From the NCBI GenBank assembly GCA_964036315.1, contig OZ038482.1, positions 13,533,934 through 13,597,933 on the forward strand: a stretch of 64,000 nt of DNA, read 5' to 3'. The stretch is from Acanthosepion esculentum. Its lineage: Eukaryota; Mollusca; Cephalopoda; Sepiida; Sepiidae. Both the position numbers and the translations under genes were made by a program. Position 1 is the first letter of the stretch. Each line of letters begins with the position of its first letter. The notes under the pieces were generated by a model. The model made no database searches and was not told where the DNA came from. It saw nothing but the letters and a program-made list of their open reading frames with translations. Below, one piece after another: positions 43,031-54,189 of this stretch.

Positions 43031-46000
43031 TGACAATGCTCAGCCTCCGGTAGAACGCTGGTAGAGAAAAATGTCTTCATGCCTAGCCACTGGTTGAACA
43101 GTGGCAGTGAAAAATGACAATGCTCAGTCTCCGGTTGAACGGTGGTAGAGAAAAATGACTTCATGCCCAGCCCCTGGTTGAACAGTGGCAGTGAAATATG
43201 ACTTCATGCCCAGCCACTGGTTGAACAGTGGCAGTGAAAAATGACTTCATGCCCAGCCCCTGGTTGAACAGTGGCAGTGAAAAATGACTTCATGCCCAGC
43301 CACTGTTTGAACAGTGGCAGCGAAAAATGACAATGCTCAGCCTCCGGTAGAACGCTGGTAGAGAAAAATGTCTTCATGCCTAGCCACTGGTTGAACAGTG
43401 GCAGTGAAAAATGACTTCATGCCCAGCCCCTGGTTGAACAGTGGCAGTGAAAAATGACTTCATGCCCAGCCCCTGGTTGAACAGTGGCAGTGAAAAATGA
43501 CTTCATGCCCAGCCACTGTTTGAACAGTGGCAGCGAAAAATGACAATGCTCAGCCTCCGGTAGAACGCTGGTAGAGAAAAATGTCTTCATGCCTAGCCAC
43601 TGGTTGAACAGTGGCAGTGAAAAATGACAATGCTCAGTCTCCGGTTGAACGGTGGTAGAGAAAAATGACTTCATGCCCAGCCCCTGGTTGAACAGTGGCA
43701 GTGAAAAATGACTTCATGCCCAGCCACTGGTTGAACAGTGGCAGTGAAAAATGACAATGCTCAGCCTCCGGTTGAACAGTGGCAAAAAAAATGTCAATGC
43801 TCAGCCTCCGGTAGAACGCTGATAGAGAAAAATGACTTCATGCCCAACCACCGGTTGAAGGTTTCGATGAGAAAAAAGAGTTCATGAACAGCCACTGGTT
43901 GAACAGTGGGAGTGAAAAATGAAAATGCTCAGCCTCCGGTTGAACGGTGGTAGAGAAAAATGACTTCATGCCTAGCCACTGGTTGAACGGGGGTAAAGAA
44001 AAATGACTTCATGCCCAGCCATTGGTTGAACAGTGGCAGTGAAAAATGACAATGCTCAGCCTCCGCTTGAACGGTGGTAGAGAAAAATGACTTCATACCC
44101 AGCCACTGGTTGAACAGTGGCAAAGACAAATGTCAATGCTCAACGTCCGGTAGAACGCTGGTAGTGAAAAATGACTTCATGCCCGGCAACTTGTTGAACA
44201 GTGTCAGAGAAAAATGTCAATGCTCAGCCTCCGGTTGAACGGTAGTAGAGAAAAATGACTTCATGCCCAGCCACTGGTTGGACAGTGGCAGAGAAAAATG
44301 ACTTCATGCCCAGCCCCTGGTTGAACAGTGGCAGTGAAAAATGACAATGCTTAGCCTCCGGTTGAACAGTGGTAGAGAAAAATGACTCCATGCCCAGCCA
44401 CTGGTTGGACAGTGGCAGAGAAAAATGACTTCATGCCCAGCCACTGTTTGAACAGTGGCAGCGAAAAATGACAATGCTCAGCCTCCGGTAGAACGCTGGT
44501 AGAGAAAAATGTCTTCATGCCTAGCCACTGGTTGAACAGTGGCAGTGAAAAATGACAATGCTCAGTCTCCGGTTGAACGGTGGTAGAGAAAACTTACTTC
44601 ATGCCCAGCCACTTGTTCGACAGTGGCAGAGAAAAATGACAATGCTCAGCCTCCAGTTGAACGGTGGTAGAGAAAAATGACTTCATGCTGAGCCACCGGT
44701 TGAACAGTGGTATAGAAAATGGCTTCATGCCCAGCCACTGGTTGGAAAGTGGCAGAGAAAAATGATTTCATGCCCAGCCACAGTAGAACGCTGGTAGAGA
44801 AAAATATCTTCATGCCTAGCCACTGGTTGAACAGTGGCAGTGAAAAATGAAAATGCTCAGCCTCCGGTTGAACGGTGGTAGAGAAAAATGACTTCATGCT
44901 GAGCCACCGGTTGAACAGTGGTATAGAAAATGGCTTCATGCCCAGCCACTGGTTGGAAAGTGGCAGAGAAAAATGACTTCATGCCCAGCCACAGTAGAAC
45001 GCTTGTAGAGAAAAATGTCTTCATGCCTAGCCACTGGTTGAACAGTGGCAGAGAAAAATGTCAATGCTCAGCCTCCGTTTGAACGGTGGTAGAGAAAAAT
45101 GACTTCATGCCCAGCCATTGGTTGAACAGTGGCAGTGAAAAATGACTTCATGCCCAACCACCGGTTGAAGGGTCGAAGAGAAAAATGACTTCATGCCCAG
45201 CCATTGGTTGAACAGTGGCAGTGAAAAATGACAATGCTCAGCCTCCGGTTGAACGGTGGTAGAGAAAAATGACTTCATGCAGAGCCACCGGTTGAACAGT
45301 GGTATAGAAAATGGCTTCATGCCCAGCCACTGGTTGGACAGTGGCAGAGAAAAATGACTTCATGCCCAGCCATTGGTTGAACAGTGGGAGTGAAAAATGA
45401 AAATGCTCAGCCTCCGGTTGAACGGTGGTAGAGAAAAATGACTTCATGCCCAGCCCCTGGTTGAACAGTGGCAGTGAAAAATGACAATGCTTAGCCTCCG
45501 GTTGAACAGTGGTAGAGAAAAATGACTTCATGCCCTGCCACTGGTTGGACAGTGGCAGAGAAAAATGACTTCATGCCCAGCGACTGTTTGAACAGTGGCA
45601 GCGAAAAATGACAATGCTCAGCCTCCGGTAGAACGCTGGTAGAGAAAAATGTCTTCATGCCCAGCCACTGGTTGAACAGTGGGAGTGAAAAATGAAAATG
45701 CTCAGCCTCCGGTTGAACGGTGGTAGAGAAAAATGACTTCATGCCCAGCCCCTGGTTGAACAGTGGCAGTGAAAAATGACAATGCTTAGCCTCCGGTTGA
45801 ACAGTGGTAGAGAAAAATGACTTCATGCCCTGCCACTGGTTGGACAGTGGCAGAGAAAAATGACTTCATGCCCAGCGACTGTTTGAACAGTGGCAGTGAA
45901 AAATGACAATGCTCAGTCTCCGGTTGAACGGTGGTAGAGAAAAATGACTTCATGCCCAGCCACTGGTTGAACAGTGGCAGAGAAAAATGTCAATGCTCCG

Positions 46001-48120
46001 CCTCAGGTTGAACGGTGGTAGAGAAAAATGACTTCATGCTGAGCCACCGGTTGAACAGTGTTATAGAAAATGGCTTCATGCCCAGCCATTGGTTGAACAG
46101 TGGGAGTGAAAAATGAAAATGCTCAGCCTCCGGTTGAACGGTGGTAGAGAAAAATGACTTCATGCCCAGCCACAGTTTGACCAGTGGCAGTGAAAAATGG
46201 CAATGCTCAGCCACCGGTTGAATGGTCGAAGAGAAAAATGACTTCATGCCCAGCCACTGGTTGAACAGTGGCAGTGAAAAATGACAATGCTCAGCCTCCG
46301 GTTGAACGGTGGTAGAGAAAAATGACTTCATGCCCAGCCACTGGTTGAACAGTGGCAAAGAAAAATGTCAATGCTCAACCTCCGATAGTACGCTGGTAGA
46401 GAAAATTGACTTCATGCCCGGTCACTGGTTGAACAGTGTCAGAGAAAAATGATTTCATGCCCAGCCACTTGTTGAACAGTGGCAGAAAAAAATGATTCCT
46501 GCCCAGCCACCGCTTGAACAGTGGCAGAGAAAGATGACAATGCTCAGCCTCCGGTTGAACGGTGGTAGAGAAAATGACTTCATGCCCAGCCACCGGTTGA
46601 ACAGTGGCAGTGAAAAATGACAATGCTCTGCCTCCGGTTGAACAGTGGCAGTGAAAAATGACAATGCTCAACCTCCGGTTGAAAGGTGGTAGAGAAAAAT
46701 GACTTCATGCCCAGCCATTGGTTGAACAGTGGCAGTGAAAAATGACAATGCTCTGCCTCCGGTTGAACAGTGGCAGTGAAAAATGACAATGCTCTGCCTC
46801 CGGTTGAACAGTGGCAGTGAAAAATGACAATGCTCAACCTCCGGTTGAAAGGTGGTAGAGAAAAATGACTTCATGCCCAGCCACTGGTTGAACAGTGGCT
46901 GAGAAAAATGACTTCATACCCAGCCACCGGTTGAACAGTGGCAGAGAAAAATGACTTCATGTCCAGCCACTGTTTGGACAGTGGCAGAGAAAAATGCCTT
47001 CGACCCAGCTGTTTTTACAGTGTCAGAGAAAAATGTGAATGATCAGCCTACGGTTGAACCGTGGTAGTGAAAAATGACTTCATGCGCAGCCACTGGTTGA
47101 ACAGTGGCAGAGAAAAATGTCAATGCTCAGCCTCCGGTTGAATGGTCGTAGAGAAAAATGACTTCATGCTCCCCCACCGGTTGAACAGTGGTAGAGAAAA
47201 ATGACTTCATGTCCATCCACTGGTTGAAAAGTTGCAGAGAAAAATGACAATGCTCAGCCTCCGGTTGAACAGTGGCAGAAAAAATGATTCCTGCCCAGCC
47301 ACCGGTTGAACAGTGGCAGAGAAAAATGACAATGCTCAGCCTCCGGTTGAACGGTGGTAGAGAAAAATGACTTCATGCCACCCAGAGGTTTAACAGTTGT
47401 TGAGAAAATAATTCATGCCCAGCCACTGGTTGAACAGTGGCAGAGAAATATGACAATCCTCAGCCTGTTGAACGGTGGCAGAGAAAAATGATTTCATGTC
47501 TAGCCACTTTTTGGATAGTGGCAGAGAAAAATGACTACATGCCCAGCGGTTCTTATTGAACAGTGGCAGTGAAAAATGACAATGTTCAGCCACCGATTGA
47601 ACGGTGGTAGAGAAAAATGACTTCATGCTCAGCCACTGGTTGAACAGTGGCAGAGAAAAATGTCAATGCTCAGCCTCCGGTTGAACGGTGGTAGAGAAAA
47701 ATGACTTTATGCCCAGCCACAGTTTGAACAGTGGCAGTGAAAAATGACAATGCTCAGCCACCGGTTGAACGGTCGTTGTGAAAAATGTGAATGCTCAGCT
47801 TACGGTTGAACGGTGGCAGAGAAAAATGACTTCATGCCTAGTCACTGGTTGAACAGTGGCAGAGAAAAATGTCAATGCTCAGCCTCCGGTTGAATGGTCG
47901 TTGAGAAAAATGACTTCATGTCCACCCACCGGTTGAACAGCGTTAGAGAAAAATGATTTCATGTCCAGCCACTGGTTGAACAGTGGCAGAAAATAATGAC
48001 TTCATGTCCAGGCATTGGTTGAACAGTGGCAGAGAAAAATGACAACGCTCAGACACCGGTTGAACGGTGGCAAACAAAAATGACTTCATGCCCACCCACC
48101 GGTTGAACACTGGCAGAAAT
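43031..48120. repeat. satellite right edge: mixed, decaying units
   Basis: The 43-bp and 41-bp subtypes alternate irregularly, with growing numbers of point changes and indels toward 48,120. A block is duplicated at 510 bp (42,907 and 43,417). The final monomer breaks off at CACTGGCAGAAATCTG. Edge decay next to a pure core is the usual pattern of unequal exchange acting in the interior. Confidence 0.9.
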
Positions 48121-48215
48121 CTGCACCCTTTACCTGAAGACGGTCGTGAGACCAGAAACACATGTTGTAAAACTATGAAAAATAAAGAATAATATTTTTA
48201 AAAACCCACATTACA
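48121..48215 (+). repeat. retroelement 3'-end-like fragment with CTGAAGA...GAAAC motif
   Basis: Directly after the satellite, CCTGAAGACGGTCGTGAGACC then AGAAACACATGTTGTAA forms CTGAAGA, a 4-bp stem GGTC/GACC and GAAAC, followed by AATAAAG. The same layout occurs at the Penelope 3' end (20,427) and at 59,442. It is probably a Penelope-type 3' terminus. Confidence 0.45.
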
Positions 48216-48295
48216 ACCAAAAATGGTTGCGGTACCTCTCTTCTTTTTAATATACACACTTTTCTCTCGTTGGAACCATTATAACCTCTTCACTT

Positions 48296-48297
<2 letters not shown>

Positions 48298-48356
<59 letters not shown>
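48298..48356. repeat. (TA)n microsatellite
   Basis: Pure TA array of about 29 units. Confidence 0.95.
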
Positions 48357-48360
<4 letters not shown>

Positions 48361-48820
48361 CTTGTTGGGTTTATTTACACTTCTATATGGTGGATTCAAT
48401 TTCTGAGTCCGCCATGTTCTTGTAGTGGACCTTCTAGCAGGAATAAACGCACGTGTTCCTAATTTAACAACACTTAAACCCTTGGTCCGCTACAGGGTTA
48501 ATGTTGTACAATATGGGAACAGATTTAAGTTGGAAATTTAGAATAATTCATTTTACTTATATAAGCCAATGTTCTTACAATAAAATTGGTAATGACTAAC
48601 TTATGAGAAACATACACTTATATGTATATAACGTCTAAATGTAATTATGTCGATACTTATTAACTCTTTTGCCTGTCCTGTGCATCACATGATGCGCAGG
48701 ACATGTAATTCCCACCTCCGCGCAGCATATGTGGTGCACACGATCCTTGATTTTAAAAAAATGTAGTAAAACTAATGTCGCTTAAGCAAAAGAGTCTACT
48801 ACTGAGCAGGATGTCTGGGG
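48357..48820. other. spacer with an LTR-tail-like segment
   Basis: AATAAACGCACGTGTTCC followed by CCTTGGTCCGCTACA at about 48,440-48,494 resembles the end of an LTR, and CCGCTACA equals the last eight bases of the solo LTR at 18,449. No start or target duplication could be found. A short inverted repeat around 48,672-48,710 joins TGCGCAG motifs. Nothing else recognised. Confidence 0.3.
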
Positions 48821-49135
48821 AAAGGCCTAATCTAATATTTTGTGCATCACAGTGGAGTAGTGGATAGCGGCGCGGATTGAGGAATCGGAGAGCCGAATTC
48901 GAATTTCAGTCCATTACGTACATTCTTGGGAAAGGTATGCATCCGCTTCTTCTCCCCCCCAGCTATGGGTAAATAGCAGGACAGATTGGGTTCTATAGCC
49001 TTGGATCGCATCTAGTCTAGGAGAAAGACAACTCTGAATTTAAAACCTGCGGGGGATCGTTTGGAGACCTTGTGTCACGTGGTGCACCAGGTCTCTGTAT
49101 TCGGCTCTTCAAAAAGTGTTGTTGGCTCACCACTA
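48821..49135 (+). repeat. tRNA-derived SINE (S4)
   Basis: GTGGAGTAGTGGATAGCGG (A-box-like) and GAATTCGAATTTC (B-box-like) at tRNA spacing, followed by a body with GGGAAAGGTATGCATCC, CAGCTATGGGTAAATAGCAGG and GATCGTTTGGAGACC, ending near an A/T-rich AATAAAATAAT. Part of the body recurs inverted at 54,061-54,145. tRNA-derived SINEs are well known in cephalopods. The subfamily is not assigned. Confidence 0.75.
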
Positions 49136-50039
49136 TAATAAAATAATATATGTAGGTGTTTGGCTGTCGGTTTCTGGGAATTGAGCTGCTTGACTCTCAT
49201 ACGTCGATAAAACGACGGGAGAGTCCATCATATGACCACAGGATGCTTGACTGATAATGTAAGGTCTCAAATGAAAGACATCAATTTTAACACTTTACAG
49301 AAATAATGCACTGAGCAGACTGTAAATAACTTATGATTTGTGTGTTCTGTGCAACAGGTGAAACACTATATATATATTCTATTTGCCAAATAAACTGAGT
49401 TGCCTTGCAGTAGTTATAAATCTGAAACAAACATGACCGTCTGGATAGTAGACACGGAATTGTCCTGGACATGAAAAGGGTTAAAACTATTGATAATAAC
49501 TTTCAAGATATCAGGTTTTATTATTCAAACGAAGTCGCACATTTCTATTTATAAATAACCCCAAACGATATCAGCCATATAAACATATATTTGAATATAC
49601 AATATACCTGAATAAATTATCTTTTCTTTTACATGCTACTATAGACTTTATTGACATTCTATATCTTCCATCAGTCTCTTTAATCCGTTAACTTTGTTAA
49701 CGTTTATACGGTTTCATCTTTAATATTTGCTTACAGCAGTTTTTTAATACATTCATGGATATTGTTTTCCATCCTCGGCTACATCTATTTTAATGAGGAA
49801 TCACAAGTTTCTATTGGCATAATATCTGAGGAGACTGGCGGAAATTCCATTAATCTGGTGCCATTGAAAGGTAATAGTCAACTTTGTGCAATCTGATGGT
49901 GCATTGTATTGCGTGGATATTCTATTTAGCATGAAGCAAGCTAGTCACTCACTCAAAAGTTTTATTGTACAAGAACATACAATAATTCTCTGCATTGATC
50001 TTGACGCCATCAATGTGGAAGGGAACTTTATACATTCTT
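49136..50039. other. AT-rich spacer, nothing recognised
   Basis: About 900 bp with only short frames. No repeat unit or RNA gene that I can support. Confidence 0.35.
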
Positions 50040-50228
50040 CTTCTATGAGTTGGGTCCCTTCAAGATGTAGGCGATCATGTCTAGCCACAAATTCCTTTCT
50101 TTTGTATCTCTTAATAAATTTTGTCTTTTTGTTATATCTCCTTAGCCTTGATTTGCTATCCATTTACTCAATCTCTTTCTTCTTCTTCTTCTTCTTCTTC
50201 TTCTTCTTCTTCTTCTTCTTCTTCTTTT

Positions 50229-50260
<32 letters not shown>

Positions 50261-50854
50261 TTCTTCTTCTTCTTCTTCTTCTTCTTCTTCTTCTTCTTCT
50301 TGTAATTGTTCTTCTCCTATTCTTCTTCTTCTTTTTCTTCTTCTCCTCCTCTTCTTCTTCTTCTTTTTTCTTCTTCTTTTTCTTCTCCTCTTCTGCTTCT
50401 TTTTTTCTTTTTCTTCTCTTCCACTTCTTCTTCTTCTTTTCTTCTTTTTCTTCTTCTTCTTCTCATCCTCTTCTTCTTCTTCTTCTTCTTCTTCTTCTTC
50501 TTCTTCTTCTTCTTCTTCTTCTTCTTCTTCTTTATCTCTTAATAAATTTTGTCTTTTTGTTATATCTCCTTAGCCTTGTTTTGCTATCCATTTACTCAAT
50601 TTCTTTCTTCTTCTTCTTCTTCTTCTTCTTCTTCTTCTTCTTCTTCTTCTTCTTCTTCTTCTTCTTTTTTCTTCTCCTTTTTCTTTTTCTTTTTTTTCTT
50701 CTTCTTTTTCTTCTTCTCTTCTTCTTTTTCTTCTTCTTTTCTTCTTCTTTTTCTTATCTTCTTCTTTTTCTTCTTCTTTTTCTCTCCTCTTCTTCTTCGT
50801 TTTCTTCTCCTCCTCCTCCTCCTCTTCTTCTTCTTCTTCTTCTTCTTCTTCTAT
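50040..50854 (-). repeat. two large (CTT)n arrays grown at LINE 3' ends
   Basis: CTT-rich arrays at about 50,178-50,532 and 50,605-50,852, with TTT, CCT and TTCC interruptions. A 75-bp LINE-derived segment (AATAAATTTTGTC, CCTTAGCCTTG, CTATCCATTTACTCAAT) lies at 50,108-50,178 and again at 50,533-50,605, giving a tandem unit of about 427 bp. On the minus strand a LINE C-terminus ends in a stop and passes straight into AAGAAGAAG, so these arrays read as expanded (GAA)n 3' tails. Confidence 0.88.
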
Positions 50855-52290
50855 GAACCATGTCCCTTCAGGACGTAGGCGATCATTGCTCTCCACAATT
50901 TCCGGTCCTTACTAAATGTTCTCTGTTTGTTATTTCTCTTAAACCTTCATTTTTCCTTTTATTCAAGCTAAGTAACTTATGCGTTGTTTTACTCTGTCCC
51001 TCTTGCCTTCAATCTGTCCTGTGAATATCAGATTTCCCAAGCACCCTTTCCTCATTATTTCAATCTTCCTGTAGTTCGGTTGCTTAAATTCTCTTCTTCA
51101 TCAGTGGAGAGATTGTCCAGAATTAACTCCCATAAAGGAGAACTGATATTACATGACAGTTCAGAGCAGTTTTCTTAGTTTACAACGAATTTTCTTTTTG
51201 CTTGGTACTTTGCTTAGCTTTTGAAAAGTAATTACGCTATCACAATGCGTCTTCTATATTCCCCGTCTCCTCTTAACATACTTGCCAGATATTTAAATTG
51301 TTGTACCTGTTTGAATTTGGTATATCCTATTTGTAATTTGAATGTTGGGATGTTCCTTTTGTCAAGAAATTTGCATTCTGTCTTCTTTGATATTGACGTT
51401 TAGGCCTTTCTTCTCACTTTCCTTCACTACTTTCTGTAGGAGTTCTTGTAATTTTCTTTCCGTGTCTGCTATCAACACTGCGTCATCTGCATGCCTTATG
51501 TTGTTAAAATTGTGGCCGCCAATTACGAATCCTTAATTCTCTCAAAATCGCCTCTCTGTATAGGTTGACTAAGTCCAGTGAGAAATCACATCCTTGTCTT
51601 ACATCCCTTTCTATTTTAGTATATTTCCTTAACTCATTTTGTATCTGTATGCAGGCAGTTTTCTGCCAGTATAGGTTCTGGATTATTTTAATATCCTTCC
51701 TAAATATATCAAGGTTAACGAGCAGTTTCAGTAGTTCTTTGTGATGTACCTTATCAAACGCTTTTTCATAATCTATAAAACATAGGTAAACATTGTTTTG
51801 TATTTGTATTACTCTTTCTGATATCATTCTGGGCATAAATATTACATTACTTGTTCCAGTGTTTTTAACGAACCCTCACTGTTCTTGTCCTAATTCCGGT
51901 CTGATTCTACTACACGCTCTATTCATCAGAATTCGGGTGATACATTTTAGGCTTATTGTCAGATGGAGTTTACATTCATTTTCACCTGGTAGTGCTATGA
52001 AAATAGATGTACTTTTATCTTCCGGTATTTCACCGCTGTTACTAGCTGAAAACATTTTTTTATCTATCAAATATTGTTTTCTGAATGGAATCGTATTGGT
52101 TGACTATTTCCAAGAAGGAACCAATTTCTACCCAATCATAAGGTTTCATTACTAATAATTTCTGCTGAAAAATCATTTTCCATGTACTTCTTTCTCCATG
52201 TGACTTTTTGGTGTTTACTAAAACGGCGCTAGATTTGATGCTTACCTTATTCTTAATGAACTGCATTGTTTCTGCATGTTTACATTTGCT
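50855..52290 (-). pseudogene. LINE family B reverse transcriptase, broken
   Basis: Minus-strand order: STSIFIALPGENECKLH and ITRILMNRACSRIRPELGQE near 51,880-52,010; motif A VYLCFIDYEKAFDKVHH near 51,770; RQGCDFSLDLVNLYREAIL; motif C HADD (usually YADD) at about 51,480-51,497; then FKYLASMLRGDGEY, LIFTGQIEGKRDRVKQRISY and a C-terminus WRAMIAYVLKGHGS with a stop at about 50,857. It belongs with the fragment at 24 kb. Several frameshifts and stops are present and the endonuclease domain is missing. The RTE/L2-type clade is inferred. Confidence 0.88.
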
Positions 52291-52321
52291 ATACCAGTTT
52301 CATCACATATTTTCATTCTGT

Positions 52322-52323
52322 TC

Positions 52324-52377
<54 letters not shown>

Positions 52378-52542
52378 CTGTCTGTATTTAATATCAGATT
52401 TAATATGCTTGAAGAGGCATGAACCGAAATCTCTCTATGTTTTATAATAATAATAATAATGATAATAATAAACTGTCTTTATTTAATATCAGCTTTAATA
52501 TGATTTAAAAAGCATGAATCCAACTCCCCTTATGCTTTATAG

Positions 52543-52593
<51 letters not shown>

Positions 52594-52765
52594 TCTGTTT
52601 TTATTTAATATTAGATTTAATATGGTTGAAAAGGCATGGACCCAGCCCTCCCTATGCTTAATAATAATAATAATAATAATAATGATAATAATAAACTGTC
52701 TTTATTTAATATCAGCTTTAATATGATTTAAAAAGCATGAATACAACTCCCCTTATGCTTTATAG

Positions 52766-52816
<51 letters not shown>

Positions 52817-52935
52817 TCTGTTTTTATTTAATATTAGATTTAATATGGTTGAAAAGGCATGGACCCAGCCCTCCCTATGCTTAATAATAATAATAATAAT
52901 AATGATAATAATAAACTGTCTTTATTTAATATCAG
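52322..52935. repeat. (AAT)n arrays in a ~221-bp higher-order repeat
   Basis: Units of (AAT)n followed by AACTGTCTTTATTTAATATC, AGCATGAATCCAACTCCCC or GGCATGGACCCAGCCCTCCC, and TATGCTT. AACTGTC occurs at 52,471, 52,694 and 52,914 (spacing 223 and 220). Within each larger unit two related half-units alternate. The (AAT)n runs vary in length while the intervening text is nearly constant. Confidence 0.9.
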
Positions 52936-53274
52936 ATTAAAAAAAACCCATATACACAGAGTTTAAACAGGAGCGGGGTCTTACGTATAAGGTACTCTTT
53001 CGCTCAACTCCCTAAACCACTCGTTTATTATACCTTGAATTGTTCTCAAATCTCTTTTTGTGAAATTTTCAATGTCTTTCTTGTTTCAATCCAATCAATT
53101 CTTTCAAGAAACTTTTAAAAGTTTCCGATGTTGTTTCGGGATAAGGAATTTTTCATCCCATTTGGATAAAAATCCTCTGACCTTTGTTAAAACATTTCTA
53201 CCTTCAGGCCTTCTTAAGCTGTATGTCGATCCGTGTAACAGTGAAGGAATTTCGATCTGAAAAATCAAGGATTA
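52936..53274. other. spacer, nothing recognised
   Basis: A 66-codon plus-strand frame at 53,060-53,260 matches no family I know. No other feature. Confidence 0.3.
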
Positions 53275-53640
53275 ATATAATAAATAAAGGGTTCAGCTCG
53301 AAATTTTCTGAACGTTGCCTGGAACAACGAGCACCTGAAGTCGGCCAGGCTTCCCAAGTTCTGTCCGCCGTTAAACAAAATAAACCAAACCAATCTAAAC
53401 CAAAGAATACATATTCTATTCATACGAATCTATCCTAAAAATGTTGTCGGCATTAAATAACCCATTGAGGTTGATATGCTGTAAAATAAAATAAACCAAT
53501 CTAATCTAAACCAAAGAATACATATTCTATTCATATGAATCTATCATAAAAATGTTGTCAGCATTAAATAACCTACTGAGGTTGATATTTCGTTAAAAAA
53601 ACAAACTTTCTTCTGAATTTAATCCTAGTTTGTCCCGCAA
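53275..53640 (+). repeat. left arm of a 2-kb-spaced inverted repeat; tandem 110-bp unit
   Basis: Contains AAAGGGTTCAGCTCGAAATT and ACCTGAAGTCGGCCAGG (family C1 body), then two copies of CCAAAGAATACATATTCTAT, AAAATGTTGTC-GCATTAAATAACC and GAGGTTGATAT spaced about 110 bp. The last 190 bp reappear inverted at 55,560-55,775. GTCGGCATTAAATAACC is also the 3' end of family R1. Confidence 0.8.
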
Positions 53641-54060
53641 TAAGTTTACAATATATTACTTCTCTTTTGGGGATATAGATTTCTTACGAACCTTCACAAT
53701 CTTTATATATATTTGAAATAAAATACTAAATATCAATACTTATACTATTATAGAAATTTATTTACAATGTGATGAACAAACCATGAGTTGCATTCTGAGT
53801 ATAAATATTACGCCAAATAAATTACTGCAAATATTTATGACAAAAGAGATATTATAGGCTTAGATTTAATTGCCCCAACCATCATATAAATATAAGTAGA
53901 TCCTAGAAGTTTCGCCAACATCAGTTAGTGTCAGTTATGTGTCATGCGTGATGCACGCTTAGTTGATCATGTATCTTTCGATACATGACTGACGAAACAG
54001 ATTTTTTCCCGCAGTAGGTTGCCATTTCTTTCTGCAGTAGAACAGTTCCATCCAAAGCAA
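53641..54060. other. AT-rich spacer, nothing recognised
   Basis: About 420 bp. CATGCGTGATGCACGC near 53,944-53,959 is a short inverted repeat. No gene seen. Confidence 0.35.
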
Positions 54061-54145
54061 CCCGGTCCATCCTACTATTTACCCATAGCTAGGGAGAGAA
54101 GAAGAGGATTCATACCTTTACCAAGGGTATTAGTACGTAAGTGAA
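54061..54145 (-). repeat. SINE S4 body fragment
   Basis: Reverse complement of the body segment at 48,925-49,000 (ATTTACCCATAGCTAGG, GAAGAAGAGGATTCATACC). The tRNA-like head is missing. Confidence 0.75.
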
Positions 54146-54189
54146 TGTAATATTGACTTTCATAAAATAGTGTAACATATTATACAAAA

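Larger units (their letters stand above)
26280..48120. repeat. 21.8-kb satellite array, 42/43/84-bp units
   Basis: One continuous tandem array of about 500 monomers. The core monomer is 43 bp: a GACTTCATGCCCAGCC part, CCACTG-GTTGAA-CAGTGG, then CAGTGAAAAAT. A second subtype of 41 bp has GACAATGCTCAGCC and CCTCCG-GTTGAA-CGGTGG, then TAGAGAAAAAT. The zones differ in unit length and purity and are given separately. Minus-strand peptides such as MKSFFSTTVQPEAEHCHF are readthrough of the repeat: the 43-bp unit shifts frame every copy and meets a TGA every 129 bp. I do not recognise the satellite as a named family. Confidence 0.98.

Noticed and set aside
26280..48120. CRISPR-like array or zinc-finger gene (84-bp period equals 28 codons, like C2H2 fingers)
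   Set aside because: There are no unique spacers between repeats, and the translated unit lacks a C-x2-C...H-x3-H pattern. The 43-bp core cannot keep a frame. It is a satellite in a eukaryotic genome.
26280..48120. Hammerhead ribozyme in the satellite monomer
   Set aside because: Neither strand of the monomer holds CTGANGA with a following stem and GAAA in the right order.
49886..50878. Phe/Ser/Leu-rich frames of 78-150 codons
   Set aside because: Repeat translation on the strand opposite to the LINE relic.
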